Assembly: GCA_017430085.1 (NCBI GenBank)
Contig: JAFRNR010000017.1
Span: 1-44,763 of the forward strand
Direction of reading: 5' to 3'
Length of the DNA stretch: 44,763 nucleotides
Source of the DNA: Lachnospiraceae bacterium
Lineage (GTDB): Bacteria > Bacillota > Clostridia > Lachnospirales > Lachnospiraceae
Shown here: piece after piece, positions 23,069 to 32,460 of the stretch
Layout of the letters: each line of letters opens with the position of its first letter
Numbering within the stretch: the stretch's first letter is position 1
Notes under the pieces: generated by a model
What the model saw: only the letters and a program-made list of their open reading frames with translations
Database searches by the model: none
What the model was told of the DNA's origin: nothing
Made by a program: the position numbers and the translations under genes

Positions 23069-25219
23069 ATGGAAGCGTATTTAGAAGAACTCAATCCCGA
23101 ACAACTGGAAGCGGTGACTGCCACCGAAGGTTTCGTGCGCGTCATCGCCGGCGCCGGCAGCGGCAAAACGAAGGCGCTCACGGCCCGCTACGCCTACCTG
23201 GTCATGGAGATGGGCATTCTGCCCTCCCATATCCTCTGCGTCACCTTCACCAATAAGGCGGCGGAAGAGATGCGCCGCCGCATCCACAACCTGACCGGAG
23301 ACCACGATACCGCGTACGTCAATACCTTCCACGGCTTCTGCGTTTCCGTGCTGCAGGAGGACTCCCACGCCATCGGCTACCCCAAGAGCTTCCTGGTGCT
23401 GGACAATACGGACATCAACGAATTCCTGCGCCTCATTTACGAAGAGCGGAACCTCAACCTGCGCCACATGACCTTCCAGGATGCGCGGGACATGTTCGAG
23501 ATCCGCAAATGCCTCACCGAACCGTCCTACTATCTGCACCTGGTGGACGAATCGCTGGAGACGATGCGGCAGAAATACGAGCAGGCCACGGAGATCCGGG
23601 ACATCCTGTTCTACGGGTACCTGTACTATCAGAAAAAATGCTTCGGGCTTGACTACAACGACCTCATCATTCTGACCCTCCACATCTTCAACACGCGGCC
23701 GGAGATCGCGCTGAAATGGCAGGAGCGGCTGGAATACGTCATGATTGACGAATTCCAGGACATCGACCCCCTGCAGATCAAACTCATGGAGGCGCTCTGC
23801 GCGTACCACAAAAACCTCTTCGTGGTGGGCGATCCGGACCAGACCATCTACACCTGGCGCGGCGCCAACGTGAAGTATATCAGGGATTTCGACAAAGAAT
23901 ACCCCGGCACCCGCACCGTCATGATGAATACGAATTACCGCTCCACGCCGGAGATCATCGGGGCGGTCAACTCGCTGATCTCAAAAAACAAGGGCCGCGT
24001 GCCGAAGGACCTGGTCCCGGTAAAGGAGAACGGTCCGACGGTCAAAGCCGCCCTGAGCGAGATGCCGGAGGACGAAGCGGCCTGGGCGGCGGCGAAGATG
24101 AAAGCCCTGCACGAAGGCGGCCGCCGCTACGGGGACATCGCGGTCCTCTACCGCGCGCACTACCTGACCCGCAGCATCGAGGAAGCCCTGCAGAAAGCGG
24201 AGATCCCCTACACGCTCTACGGCGGCGTCGGCTTTTTTGACCGCACGGAGGTGAAGGATGCCCTGTCCTACCTGCGCATGCTGGCTTATCAGGACGACCT
24301 GTCCTTCCGCCGCATCGTCAACGTCCCGAAGCGCAACCTGGGTGAAAAGCGCCTGCGTTTCCTCACGGAGCGCGCCGAAGCGGAGGGCCTGAGCCTGTAT
24401 CAGACTCTGAAAAAGCACATTACGAACGACATTTTCAAAGGCACCGGCGCGGAGGCCTTTATCACGCTGATCGATTCCTTCTCCGCCGCCGCGGCCGGCC
24501 AGCCCATCAGCAAACTGTTCACGTCCCTGCTCCACGCCTCCGGCTATGAAAAAATGCTGCGCACCGAAGGCGCCCAGGACCGCCTGGACAACCTCGCGGA
24601 GCTCAAGCAGCTCATCCTGCGCTATGAGATCAGCTGCGGCGAGGAGTGCGAACTGCCGGACTTCCTGGCGCACATCGCCCTCTATTCGGACAACGACCGC
24701 GAGGCGGGCCAGGACAAGGTCAAACTGATGACCGTCCACGGCTCCAAAGGCCTCGAATTCCCCGTGGTCTTTCTCTGCGGCCTGAACGAGGGCGTCTTCC
24801 CCGGCCGCAAAACGGACAGCTTCGAGGCCATGGAAGAAGAGCGCCGCCTCTGCTTCGTCGCCATGACCCGCGCGGAGGACGAGCTCTACCTCTCCGCCGT
24901 CGAAGGCCGCCTGCACGACGGCGCGCCCCGCTACATGTCCCGCTTCCTCCTGGACGTCGCCCCCGGCCTCATCGAATACGAAGAACCGCCCCGGGAGGAA
25001 CTCATCAAAGATACCCGCGCCTACATCGCCGCCCGCGACAAATTCCTGGAAGGCGGCGCAGAGGAGCACCTCCCCATCGGCGCGCAGGTCCGTCACGCCG
25101 TCCTCGGCCTTGGCGAGATCCTCGACGCGGACGAAAAAAAGAAAGCGTATCTGATCCAATTCACCGACCTCGATACCCCCCGCGCCATCGCGTTCCGCGC
25201 AAAGCTGGAACGGGTGTGA
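23069..25219 (+). CDS. UvrD/PcrA-family ATP-dependent DNA helicase
   Basis: A 716-aa superfamily 1A helicase. Motifs in order are the Q-motif LNPEQLEAV, I GAGSGKT (about 28-34), Ia CVTFTNKAAEEMRRR, II MIDEFQDIDPLQ, III FVVGDPDQTIYTWRGA, IV NYRS, V VKLMTVHGSKGLEFPVVFL, and VI EEERRLCFVAMTRAEDELYL. The C-terminal tail contains a short conserved block, VRHAVLGLGEILDADEKKKA, like the tail of PcrA/UvrD proteins that contacts RNA polymerase. It unwinds DNA 3' to 5' in repair. The start ATG follows GGGGAG. Unlike the usual PcrA, it has an SOS box, so it is probably an accessory, damage-induced member. The two family repeats follow its stop. Confidence 0.93.
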   Translation: MEAYLEELNPEQLEAVTATEGFVRVIAGAGSGKTKALTARYAYLVMEMGILPSHILCVTFTNKAAEEMRRRIHNLTGDHDTAYVNTFHGFCVSVLQEDSHAIGYPKSFLVLDNTDINEFLRLIYEERNLNLRHMTFQDARDMFEIRKCLTEPSYYLHLVDESLETMRQKYEQATEIRDILFYGYLYYQKKCFGLDYNDLIILTLHIFNTRPEIALKWQERLEYVMIDEFQDIDPLQIKLMEALCAYHKNLFVVGDPDQTIYTWRGANVKYIRDFDKEYPGTRTVMMNTNYRSTPEIIGAVNSLISKNKGRVPKDLVPVKENGPTVKAALSEMPEDEAAWAAAKMKALHEGGRRYGDIAVLYRAHYLTRSIEEALQKAEIPYTLYGGVGFFDRTEVKDALSYLRMLAYQDDLSFRRIVNVPKRNLGEKRLRFLTERAEAEGLSLYQTLKKHITNDIFKGTGAEAFITLIDSFSAAAAGQPISKLFTSLLHASGYEKMLRTEGAQDRLDNLAELKQLILRYEISCGEECELPDFLAHIALYSDNDREAGQDKVKLMTVHGSKGLEFPVVFLCGLNEGVFPGRKTDSFEAMEEERRLCFVAMTRAEDELYLSAVEGRLHDGAPRYMSRFLLDVAPGLIEYEEPPREELIKDTRAYIAARDKFLEGGAEEHLPIGAQVRHAVLGLGEILDADEKKKAYLIQFTDLDTPRAIAFRAKLERV

Positions 25220-25271
25220 TGACAGGGGGACGGTTCCTTTGTCACCTTTTGGGCCGTTGAAACAACGGCCC
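25220..25271. repeat. Both repeat families side by side
   Basis: TGACAG (25220-25225) and TTGTCA (25239-25244) frame the core GGGGACGGTTCC. Six bases later comes the perfect hairpin GGGCCGTTG-AAA-CAACGGCCC (25251-25271). They lie directly after the helicase stop and may serve as its transcript end. Confidence 0.85.
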
Positions 25272-25330
25272 GTTTGGTTTCGATGGTTTAGATAACCAAA
25301 AATCTCCCAACCATTTTTACGGAAAAAAGA

Positions 25331-25380
25331 TTGACACAGCAGACTACACGTTGTACACTGCTGGTGTACAATATGTAGAC
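25331..25380 (+). promoter_or_regulatory. blaI-type promoter with two operator dyads
   Basis: TTGACA (25331-25336) and TACACT (25354-25359) are separated by 17 bp. Operator 1 is GACTACA-CGT-TGTACAC (25342-25358), covering the spacer and -10 box. Operator 2 is GTGTACA-ATA-TGTAGAC (25364-25380). Both have the TACA-N3-TGTA core of BlaI/MecI sites, with centres 22 bp (two helical turns) apart. Confidence 0.85.
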
Positions 25381-25441
25381 AATCCTGATTTCGTTAGCAA
25401 ATGATAAACCGGATCGTTATGAAATATAGGGGACGAAAAGA

Positions 25442-25822
25442 ATGAAAAGCCTGCAATTGGGAGAAATGGAAACCAAATTTGCCGAGATTATCTGGGAAAA
25501 TGAACCGATCCCGTCTGGTGAATTAGCCCGGATCTGCAGTGAGAAACTGCATTGGAGCCGCACGACCATGTATACGGTCCTGCGAAGACTCTGTGCCAAA
25601 GGAATCTTTATAAACGAGCGGGGGATAGTGACGTCTCTGCAGTCGAAAGAAAATGTAACAGCATTAAGAAGTGAACAATTTATTATTGATAACTTCAACG
25701 GGTCGCTGCCATCCTTTTTCGCCGCTTTTACGCAGCAGCGAAAACTGACGGAGGAAGAGTACTGGGAAATCAGCCGGATGATCGACGAGGCAGTCCAAGC
25801 GAGAAAAGAAAAAGATGAATAG
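25442..25822 (+). CDS. blaI: BlaI/MecI-family winged-helix repressor
   Basis: A 126-aa protein of the BlaI/MecI/CopY group. The N-terminal winged helix has the LGEMETKFAEIIWENEPIPS and W-S-RTTMYTVLRRLCAKG recognition-helix blocks; the C-terminal half is the helical dimerisation domain. In the family, the partner membrane protease cleaves the repressor to free the operator. The start ATG at 25442 follows AGGGGACG weakly. It overlaps the receptor gene by 8 nt (stop at 25822, start at 25815), so translation is coupled. The twin operator dyads at 25342-25380 are its likely binding sites. The symbol marks the family, not a proven beta-lactam role. Confidence 0.92.
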   Translation: MKSLQLGEMETKFAEIIWENEPIPSGELARICSEKLHWSRTTMYTVLRRLCAKGIFINERGIVTSLQSKENVTALRSEQFIIDNFNGSLPSFFAAFTQQRKLTEEEYWEISRMIDEAVQARKEKDE

Positions 25823-27698
25823 CAACTTATCCTCTTTCATTTTGAAACTGATCAATTTGAGCTGGATGGGAGGGATTCTTGCCATTTTAATCATGCTGGT
25901 CAGACTGTTGTTTCGCATGGCACCGAAGCGGGCGGTATGCCTGCTTTGGGGGATTGTTGCGTTGCGGCTTGTCTGTCCGTTCACAATCGAGAGCCCGGTA
26001 AGTCTGCTGGTTTCCGATGAATTGCTTTCTGCCGGCGGTAAGCAGGAAATGACCTTGACACCAAACACGAAGTTTCCCTTGCTCGATGAGACCGTAAACG
26101 AGTTGAGTTCAGAATATTCCCTGGCTGAATCCACGGAAAATGCATCTCAAACTACTCGCGTTCCGGAGCAGTCGCCGTTTATACGACGAATAAGAATAGT
26201 ATTCATAGGCTGGGGACTTGGTGCGGCCGGGATGTTTGGCTATGCGGCTGTGAGTTTCGCAAAGCAGAAACGGAAGGTCCGGACAGCAATTTCGGAAAAC
26301 GGGAAGGTCTGGTTCTGCGACGCGATAGGGAATCCTTTTATCCTTGGAATAGTACGGCCTCGCATCTATCTTCCTTCCGCAACAAATGAAGAATTGCTGA
26401 ATTATATTCTGGCTCACGAGAGAACGCACCTGAAGAGGTACGATCACCTTTGGAAACCGATTGCTTTTTTGCTGTTATCAATTTACTGGTTTAATCCTAT
26501 TCTCTGGCTGACATATGTCTTATTCTGCCGCGATATCGAATATGCCTGTGATGAAAAAGCAGTAGAGACCATGGAAGAGGAATCCCGTGTCCGCTATTCC
26601 AGGGTGCTTTTGGAGGCTGCTGCTTCGCGCCATGCGTCCTTTGTACATCCACTAGGATTCGCGGAGGCTTGTATAAAGGAACGCATCAGAAGAGTTTTAT
26701 ACTGGAAGAAGCCGAATGTAGGAATGAAACTGGCAGTCGCTGTCATTGGTGTTGCACTTTTGTTTGCATTTATGACCAAACGAAGTGATCGGAGTTTACC
26801 GGAGAGCAATAAAGCATTCTGGCAAAATGCAGAGAATCCAGACGGGAAATATACGGAGTTTTTGGATGCGGCTTATACTCTTTATAATGGGGAAAAACTG
26901 CAGATCATTCTTCCGGAGGACCCACACAACCTGATGTCTGGGGGATTCAGTGGTTTTGTCTTTTATAGTCCGAAAGAGGACCATCCGGCAGAATCTGTTA
27001 TGGAGACGATGCTTTCATTTGTCGGGGTGGTTTTGTATTCTTCGGATGAAGCAATAATTGACTCAGCAGAAATATCGGACAACGCTGTCGGGAAACAGTC
27101 GAACATGGATCTCGGTGAAAAAATCTGGTTGTTTGACAGTCAGCCGCCCTATCTCCTTGCAAAGCGTGAAAATGTGTTTTTGCTTGCTCGGGCAGATGCT
27201 GCCTACTCATATGGCGTAGAAAGCAGCAGTCGCGGTAATTCCTTTACGTCAATGATCTCTGAGTCATTTGGATTTAAACTTGTTTGTTCGGACCCTGCTT
27301 CCGGGATCATGCTCAAATCTCTCCGTTATACAAAAGACGGGGGAGAAACCTGGGAGGAAACAGCAAATCTTACGGCATTGATCGGCAATCATCCGACGGA
27401 TATGTGTTTTTGGTCGGAATCTGATGGAATCATCCTGACAGATCATCAATTGGAACGGAATTATGTATATTTAACAAAAGATGGTGGGAAAACCTGGTCC
27501 GGATCATATCTTGGGAAAGAATCAGATAAATGCGCAAAAGGGGCCTGCGTCGAGTACGATGCAGAGACAGACAGCTTGAAGGTTTTTTCCTATGCTGTAT
27601 CCGCGGATGGCTTGGACGCCCAGGAACGTACCTACTGTTCTAATGACCATGGGTACACCTGGACAGAAAGAAATTCCCATGTATTTCAGAATGATTGA
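25815..27698 (+). CDS. BlaR1/MecR1-like M56 membrane metalloprotease with a C-terminal Asp-box domain
   Basis: A 627-aa protein. Membrane segments lie at about 15-33, 40-57, 126-146 and 214-236, with a further one at 304-320. The M56 zinc site HERTH (201-205), then the glutamate in RDIEYACDE (239-247), is followed by WFNPILWL. In BlaR1/MecR1 the C-terminal outer domain binds beta-lactams with an SxxK active site. Here residues about 330-627 instead hold a different domain with three Asp-box (BNR) repeats, TKDGGETW (506-513), TKDGGKTW (554-561) and SNDHGYTW (609-616), as in sialidase-type propellers. No SxxK plus KTG pair is seen. It probably senses another extracellular ligand and cleaves the adjacent BlaI-type repressor. 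Confidence 0.85.
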   Translation: MNSNLSSFILKLINLSWMGGILAILIMLVRLLFRMAPKRAVCLLWGIVALRLVCPFTIESPVSLLVSDELLSAGGKQEMTLTPNTKFPLLDETVNELSSEYSLAESTENASQTTRVPEQSPFIRRIRIVFIGWGLGAAGMFGYAAVSFAKQKRKVRTAISENGKVWFCDAIGNPFILGIVRPRIYLPSATNEELLNYILAHERTHLKRYDHLWKPIAFLLLSIYWFNPILWLTYVLFCRDIEYACDEKAVETMEEESRVRYSRVLLEAAASRHASFVHPLGFAEACIKERIRRVLYWKKPNVGMKLAVAVIGVALLFAFMTKRSDRSLPESNKAFWQNAENPDGKYTEFLDAAYTLYNGEKLQIILPEDPHNLMSGGFSGFVFYSPKEDHPAESVMETMLSFVGVVLYSSDEAIIDSAEISDNAVGKQSNMDLGEKIWLFDSQPPYLLAKRENVFLLARADAAYSYGVESSSRGNSFTSMISESFGFKLVCSDPASGIMLKSLRYTKDGGETWEETANLTALIGNHPTDMCFWSESDGIILTDHQLERNYVYLTKDGGKTWSGSYLGKESDKCAKGACVEYDAETDSLKVFSYAVSADGLDAQERTYCSNDHGYTWTERNSHVFQND

Positions 27699-27751
27699 TA
27701 AATACATGGAAGAATTGGAAAGAATAATGTGACAGAGGAGGAATACAAGAT

Positions 27752-28804
27752 ATGCGGTTTTCGATAAAGATACGACGGCGGAATCTATGCGCAGTGATGA
27801 TGGGAGTGCTGATTCTGTCCGCTCTTTCGGGCTGCCATGGCGGCATGGAAGAACTTAGTTCGACGGTGCCGTTGGAGACTTCTCCGTCATCTGAAAATGA
27901 GGCGGCAGTGCTTCCGCGTCCATCTTCTGAGTTTCTAACAGAGGACTTCGGAAAAGACAATGGCAGAAAGCTGCAGTTGATACAAGAGAGCGAATCGGGC
28001 GCGAATCCCCTTTATTTTTCCGGAACACTGCTCTATCATGCAGCGGAAGATGAGCCTTTTGAGCAAATCGTCCGGAAAATGGTGTCGACGGTCTGCGACA
28101 GTTTTATGGATGCGGATGGAGAGGATGATCACTATCGGATCACAGAATACCGCCTCGGGGAACAGGCTGTATATACCTGCGGTTCGGACTTGTGGCTTTT
28201 GCCGACACTAAATGTTTTTTGCCGATTTGAAGGAAAAGACCTGGGCGTTTCTTATGAGGCAATGAAACAGGCAGGGGAAGCAGACGCCTATGGATTCGTT
28301 CGTCCGAATGCATCCGGGAGCAGCCTCGTCCCGTTTCTTTTGGCAAAGCAGGGAGATTTGTATGTGCTGCGGAAGGAACATGTCTGCTATCCGCCTGCCG
28401 GGCCGGATTTTGATCTTTTGACAAAAGAAGAACTTTTCCCGGTCCTGGATACTTATTTCAGGAACAGAGAAAAGGATTATGTTCGGGGTGCGCAGAATCC
28501 GCCGGATCCTGCGCACGCAGAAATAATGGAAGCCTGGTGTCAGGAGAAAAACGTGGATCCATCGGCGTGCCGAATCACATACACGCCGGAAAAGCTGATT
28601 GCGGAATATCCTTCGGAACATTGGCTCAAACTCTGCGTCAGTGAGAAGGTCGAACTGAATGGAGCGGCTTTTACGACAGATCATGTTCTGGTCGTAGACA
28701 TGGAAACGCAGGTAGTGATTGGAGATTTTTATTATGAGACGGCTACCGGTTATATCCCCTTTTTGGAACAGGATGGTCAGCCGATTCTGCTGCCGAGGCT
28801 ATAG
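27752..28804 (+). CDS. Lipoprotein co-encoded with the BlaI/M56 pair (350 aa)
   Basis: The third gene of the BlaI operon, 53 nt after the receptor stop and on the same strand. MRFSIKIRRRNLCAVMMGVL leads to the lipobox LSGC (Cys28), and a Ser/Pro-rich linker (about 30-60) follows. The mature domain has conserved-looking Trp/Cys blocks (CGSDLWLLPTLNVFC, EAWCQEKNVDPSACR, CVSEKVELNGAAF) with six or more cysteines. No family was recognised. The start follows ACAGAGGAGG about 12 nt upstream. As an outer-surface protein it may act with the receptor as a sensor partner or as the induced effector; this is inferred. Confidence 0.75.
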   Translation: MRFSIKIRRRNLCAVMMGVLILSALSGCHGGMEELSSTVPLETSPSSENEAAVLPRPSSEFLTEDFGKDNGRKLQLIQESESGANPLYFSGTLLYHAAEDEPFEQIVRKMVSTVCDSFMDADGEDDHYRITEYRLGEQAVYTCGSDLWLLPTLNVFCRFEGKDLGVSYEAMKQAGEADAYGFVRPNASGSSLVPFLLAKQGDLYVLRKEHVCYPPAGPDFDLLTKEELFPVLDTYFRNREKDYVRGAQNPPDPAHAEIMEAWCQEKNVDPSACRITYTPEKLIAEYPSEHWLKLCVSEKVELNGAAFTTDHVLVVDMETQVVIGDFYYETATGYIPFLEQDGQPILLPRL

Positions 28805-28862
28805 TCTGACAAGAGGTCGCGAACTTTGTCAGATTAATAGGGGCCGTTGAAACAACGGCCCC
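28805..28862. repeat. Hairpin pair between the lipoprotein and pyrI
   Basis: TCTGACAA (28805-28812) and TTGTCAGA (28827-28834) form an inverted repeat like the frame of the GGGGACGGTTC family, but the core is different. A perfect hairpin, GGGGCCGTTG-AAA-CAACGGCCCC, follows at 28840-28862, between convergent genes. Confidence 0.75.
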
Positions 28863-28870
28863 TGCAAATT

Positions 28871-29287
28871 TCAGTTCGCCTTCGTCTCGCAGTACAAGCA
28901 GCGGTACACCTTGTTCCGGCGGTCGGTCAGCTTGAAGACGTGGTCCAGCTCCTGCTCGGTGGAGGTGATGCAGCGGGGGTTCTTGCATTTGATCACGTTC
29001 ACGAGGCGGTCGGGCATGTCGATGTTGCGCTTTTCGACGAGGCGGCCGTCGCGGATGACGTTGACGGTGGCGCCGGGGTCGACGAAGCCGATCACGTCGA
29101 CGTCCACGGGGATGTCGGCGTCGATCTTGATGATGTCCTTCTTGCCGCGCTTTTCGCTGTGGGCGTTCTTGATGATGGCCACGGAGGCGTCCAGTTTATC
29201 GAGGCCCAGCAGGTCGTAGAGCCTCATGCCCTTGCCGGCGGTGATGTGGTCGATGACGATACCGTTCTGAATGGAATCAATGTTCAT
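28871..29287 (-). CDS. pyrI: Aspartate carbamoyltransferase regulatory subunit
   Basis: A 138-aa PyrI. The N-terminal nucleotide-binding region ([20 protein letters not shown]) and the C-terminal zinc site ([12 protein letters not shown], then YRCLYCET) are both visible. The Cys4 zinc domain contacts the catalytic subunit, and the other domain binds CTP/ATP for allosteric control of PyrB. The ATG at 29287 has AGGAGGCC upstream and overlaps the pyrB stop by 11 nt. It is the last gene of the pyr operon. A separate pyrI is unusual among well-studied Firmicutes with PyrB alone, but it is known in several Clostridia. Confidence 0.95.
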   Translation of the reverse strand: MNIDSIQNGIVIDHITAGKGMRLYDLLGLDKLDASVAIIKNAHSEKRGKKDIIKIDADIPVDVDVIGFVDPGATVNVIRDGRLVEKRNIDMPDRLVNVIKCKNPRCITSTEQELDHVFKLTDRRNKVYRCLYCETKAN

Positions 29288-30203
29288 TTTCGGCCTCCTT
29301 TAAAAGCTTTAAGATCAGCGCCATGCGCATGTATTTGCCGTTCAGGACCTGCTTGAAGTAGCAGGCGCGGGGATCCTGGTCCACCGCCACGCTGATCTCG
29401 TTCACGCGGGGCAGGGGGTGCAGGATGGCCAGGTCGGGCTTGGCGTTTTTCAGTTTGTCGGGGTTCAGGATGTAGCTGTCCTTCAGGCGCAGGTAGTCTT
29501 CTTCGTTGAAGAAGCGCTCGCGCTGGACGCGGGTCATGTACAGGATGTCCAGCTCGGGCAGGGCGCCTTCCAGATCCGTGGTCTGCACGTAGGGAATGTT
29601 CTGCTGCTGCAGGACGTCCTTTTTCACGTAGGACGGGACTTTCAGTTCTTCCGGGGAGATCAGCACGAACTTGTTGCCGTTGTAGCGGGACATCGCCTGG
29701 ATCAGGGAGTGGACCGTGCGGCCGAATTTCAGGTCGCCGCAGAGGCCGATGGTCAGGCCCTCGAAGCGGCCTTTTTCGCGGTAGATGGTGAGCAGGTCGG
29801 CCAGCGTCTGGGTCGGATGGCTGTGGCCGCCGTCGCCGCCGTTGATCACGGGCACGGAAGCGTTTTTGGCCAGCACGTAGGCGGAGCCTTCTTTGGGATG
29901 GCGCATCGCGATGATGTCCACATAGCAGCTGACGGTCTTGGCCGTGTCCGCGATGCTTTCGCCCTTGGCGGCGGACGACGTGCCCGCGCCGGTCACGCTG
30001 ATCACGTTCCCGCCCAGCTCATACATGGCGGCTTCAAAGCTCATGCGGGTGCGGGTGGACGGCTCGAAGAACAGGGTCGCCAGCTTCTTGCCGTGGCAGG
30101 CCTCGGCATACTTCGCAGGGTTCGCGATAATATCCTGGGCGACTTCGATGAGCTCCATCAGCTCATCCGGGGAAAGGTCGAGAATATCGATGACGCTTCT
30201 CAT
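29277..30203 (-). CDS. pyrB: Aspartate carbamoyltransferase catalytic subunit
   Basis: A 308-aa PyrB. It joins carbamoyl phosphate and aspartate to carbamoyl aspartate, the committed step of UMP synthesis. Visible blocks are [20 protein letters not shown] (carbamoyl-phosphate site), [26 protein letters not shown] and [10 protein letters not shown] with the aspartate-binding arginine. The start has CGAGGAGGAC upstream. It is 21 nt after pyrE and overlaps pyrI, so the catalytic and regulatory chains are made together. Confidence 0.97.
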   Translation of the reverse strand: MRSVIDILDLSPDELMELIEVAQDIIANPAKYAEACHGKKLATLFFEPSTRTRMSFEAAMYELGGNVISVTGAGTSSAAKGESIADTAKTVSCYVDIIAMRHPKEGSAYVLAKNASVPVINGGDGGHSHPTQTLADLLTIYREKGRFEGLTIGLCGDLKFGRTVHSLIQAMSRYNGNKFVLISPEELKVPSYVKKDVLQQQNIPYVQTTDLEGALPELDILYMTRVQRERFFNEEDYLRLKDSYILNPDKLKNAKPDLAILHPLPRVNEISVAVDQDPRACYFKQVLNGKYMRMALILKLLKEAENEH

Positions 30204-30224
30204 GTTTGTCCTCCTCGTATTGAA

Positions 30225-30863
30225 TTATCCTTTGATCCAGCTCTCATCCGACGGATTCTGACGGAAGGCCAGCAGCCGCGCCCTGTCCTCCGGGGCGATG
30301 CGCCCTTCGCGGACGGCCACGTCGATGACCGTGTCGAAGTCGGTGAGAGAGGTGTTCTCTATGTCAGCCGCCACGAGGCGGTCGATGCCTTTCTGCATGC
30401 CGTAGGTGAAGAGGGAGACGATGCCCAGCACGTCCGCGCCGGCCGCGCGGAGCACTTCCACGACTTCCAGGACGCTGCCCGCGGTGGAGATCAGATCTTC
30501 CACGACCACGACCTTCTGGCCGGGATCCAGCCGGCCTTCGATCTGGTTCTGGCGGCCGTGATCCTTGGCGCCGCTTCGCACGTACCCCATGGGCAGGCCC
30601 AGCAGATGGGCGGCGATGGCCGCGTGCGCGATGCCGGCCGTAGCGGTGCCCATCAGGACTTCCGCTTCCGGGTACTTCGCGCGGATGGTCTCTGCGAGCG
30701 TCTGCTCCACCAGCGCCCGCACCGCGGGGGCGGTCAGGATCAGGCGGTTGTCGCAGTAAATGGGGCTCTTGATGCCGCTGGCCCAGGTGAAGGGCTCGTC
30801 GGGCCTGAGAAACACGGCGCCGATCTGCAGCAGGCCGCGGGCGATGGATTCTTTGTGATTCAT
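30225..30863 (-). CDS. pyrE: Orotate phosphoribosyltransferase
   Basis: A 212-aa PyrE that converts orotate and PRPP to OMP. The PRPP-binding signature is [40 protein letters not shown] lies near the N-terminus, and [14 protein letters not shown] follows. I chose ATG 30863, with AAAGGAG 8 nt upstream; it overlaps the pyrF stop in an ATGA, so the two are translationally coupled. The upstream in-frame ATG at 30884 lies inside pyrF and is less likely. Confidence 0.96.
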   Translation of the reverse strand: MNHKESIARGLLQIGAVFLRPDEPFTWASGIKSPIYCDNRLILTAPAVRALVEQTLAETIRAKYPEAEVLMGTATAGIAHAAIAAHLLGLPMGYVRSGAKDHGRQNQIEGRLDPGQKVVVVEDLISTAGSVLEVVEVLRAAGADVLGIVSLFTYGMQKGIDRLVAADIENTSLTDFDTVIDVAVREGRIAPEDRARLLAFRQNPSDESWIKG

Positions 30864-31564
30864 CCTAAAAACTCCTTTATGCATCTTTCATAGGCGGCTG
30901 CGGGATCGGCCGCAGCGGTGATGGGGCGTCCCACCACGATGTAGTCCGAGCCCAGCGCGCGGGCGTCCGCGGGGGTCGTGACGCGCTTCTGGTCACCTTT
31001 TTCATTTTCGGCAAAGCGGATGCCCGGGGTGACGGTCAGGAAGCCGCTGCCGCAGCGTTCGTGAACCAGACCGGCCTCCAGGGGAGAGCAGACCACACCG
31101 TCCAGCCCGGCGTCGCGGGCGGTCTGGGCATAGTGCATCACCACCTCGGGCAGGGGACGGCCGATCAGCAGGTCGCGTTCCATGACGGTCTGGTCCGTGG
31201 ACGTGAGCATGGTCACGGCGATGAGTTTCGGCCGCGAGCCGTCCGGCCGGGTCAGGCCTTCCAGCGCCGCTTCCATCATCGGCCGTCCGCCGCCCGCGTG
31301 CAGGTTGCAGAGGTCCACATCCAGGCGGGAGAGCACGGCCATTGCCTTCTTCACGGTGTTCGGAATGTCGTGAAGCTTCAGGTCCAGAAAGATCGGATGG
31401 CCCAGCCCGCGGATCTTTCGCACCATCTCCGGGCCCTCCGCGTAAAACAGTTCCATCCCGATCTTCACGAACGGTTTCCTTTCCCGCGCCGCAAAGCGGT
31501 CCAGGAACGCCAGCGTCTCTTCCCCGCTCTTAAAATCACACGCGATGATCACGTCTTTGCTCAT
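30860..31564 (-). CDS. pyrF: Orotidine 5'-phosphate decarboxylase
   Basis: A 234-aa PyrF, the last step to UMP. Visible are the N-terminal [32 protein letters not shown], and the catalytic Lys/Asp block [16 protein letters not shown]. The C-terminal phosphate-binding segment is [14 protein letters not shown]. It is coupled at both ends by 4-nt overlaps, to pyrD upstream (31561-31564) and to pyrE downstream (30860-30863). Confidence 0.96.
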   Translation of the reverse strand: MSKDVIIACDFKSGEETLAFLDRFAARERKPFVKIGMELFYAEGPEMVRKIRGLGHPIFLDLKLHDIPNTVKKAMAVLSRLDVDLCNLHAGGGRPMMEAALEGLTRPDGSRPKLIAVTMLTSTDQTVMERDLLIGRPLPEVVMHYAQTARDAGLDGVVCSPLEAGLVHERCGSGFLTVTPGIRFAENEKGDQKRVTTPADARALGSDYIVVGRPITAAADPAAAYERCIKEFLG

Positions 31565-32460
31565 TTCAGTTCCTCCAGGCTTTTGATACCGTATTCTTTC
31601 ATGACGCGGGGCAGGTCCAGGATGATGTCGCGGCAGGCGGTGGGGGTGATGAGGTTGGCGGTGCCGACTTCGACGGCGGAGGCGCCGGCCATCATCATTT
31701 CCAGAACGTCGCGGGCGGTGGTGATGCCGCCGAGGCCGACGACCGGGATGCCGACGGCGTGCGAGACCTGCCAGACCATGCGCAGGGCGACGGGGAAGAC
31801 CGCGGGGCCGGAGAGGCCTCCGGTGGTGTTCGCCAGCAGGGGCCGCCGCGTTCTGAGGTCGATCCGCATGCCCAGCAGCGTGTTGATCAGGCTGAGGCCG
31901 TCCGCGCCGGCGTCCTCGCAGGCCCGCGCGATCGATACGATGTCCGTCACGTTCGGCGTCAGCTTGACGATCACCGGCTTCTGCGTCACCGCCTTCACCG
32001 CGCGCGTGACTTCCGCCGCCGCGCCCGGGTCCGTGCCGAAGCTCATGCCGCCGCCGTGCACGTTGGGGCAGCTGATGTTGATCTCCAGCCAGCCCACGCA
32101 GTCCTCTTTGTCCAGGCGCGCGGCCGACGTGACGTAATCCTCCACAGAAAAGCCGCTGATATTGGCCATCACCGGTTTATGGAAGACCCGCCGCAGCTTC
32201 GGCAACTCCTCGGCGATCACTTTTTCCACGCCGGGATTCTGCAGACCCACCGCGTTCAGCATGCCGCCGGGGCATTCCGCGATGCGCGGCGTCGGGTTGC
32301 CGAAGCGCGGCTCGGGCGTCGTGCCCTTGAACGAAAAGGTGCCCAGGATATTGATATCGTAATGCTCCGCGAATTCGTAGCCGTAGCCGAAGGTCCCGGA
32401 GGCGGGGATCACGGGGTTGTCCAGGCGGATGCCGCACAGATCGACGCTCGTATTCACCAT
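31561..32460 (-). CDS. pyrD: Dihydroorotate dehydrogenase B, catalytic subunit
   Basis: A 299-aa class 1B DHODH that oxidises dihydroorotate with FMN and passes electrons to PyrK. Visible are [13 protein letters not shown] near the start, [12 protein letters not shown], the [18 protein letters not shown] loop with the class-1 cysteine base, [21 protein letters not shown] and [15 protein letters not shown]. The start overlaps pyrK by 7 nt. Pairing with pyrK shows that NAD+ is the likely final acceptor. Confidence 0.96.
   Translation of the reverse strand: MVNTSVDLCGIRLDNPVIPASGTFGYGYEFAEHYDINILGTFSFKGTTPEPRFGNPTPRIAECPGGMLNAVGLQNPGVEKVIAEELPKLRRVFHKPVMANISGFSVEDYVTSAARLDKEDCVGWLEINISCPNVHGGGMSFGTDPGAAAEVTRAVKAVTQKPVIVKLTPNVTDIVSIARACEDAGADGLSLINTLLGMRIDLRTRRPLLANTTGGLSGPAVFPVALRMVWQVSHAVGIPVVGLGGITTARDVLEMMMAGASAVEVGTANLITPTACRDIILDLPRVMKEYGIKSLEELK

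Noticed and set aside
25815-27698. A true beta-lactam receptor (BlaR1/MecR1)
   Set aside because: No SxxK/KTG pair was found in the outer domain, and no beta-lactamase or PBP gene is adjacent. It is kept as a BlaR1-like receptor with another ligand.
29418-30893. 491-codon plus-strand frame over pyrB and pyrE
   Set aside because: It is antisense to two firmly identified pyr genes.
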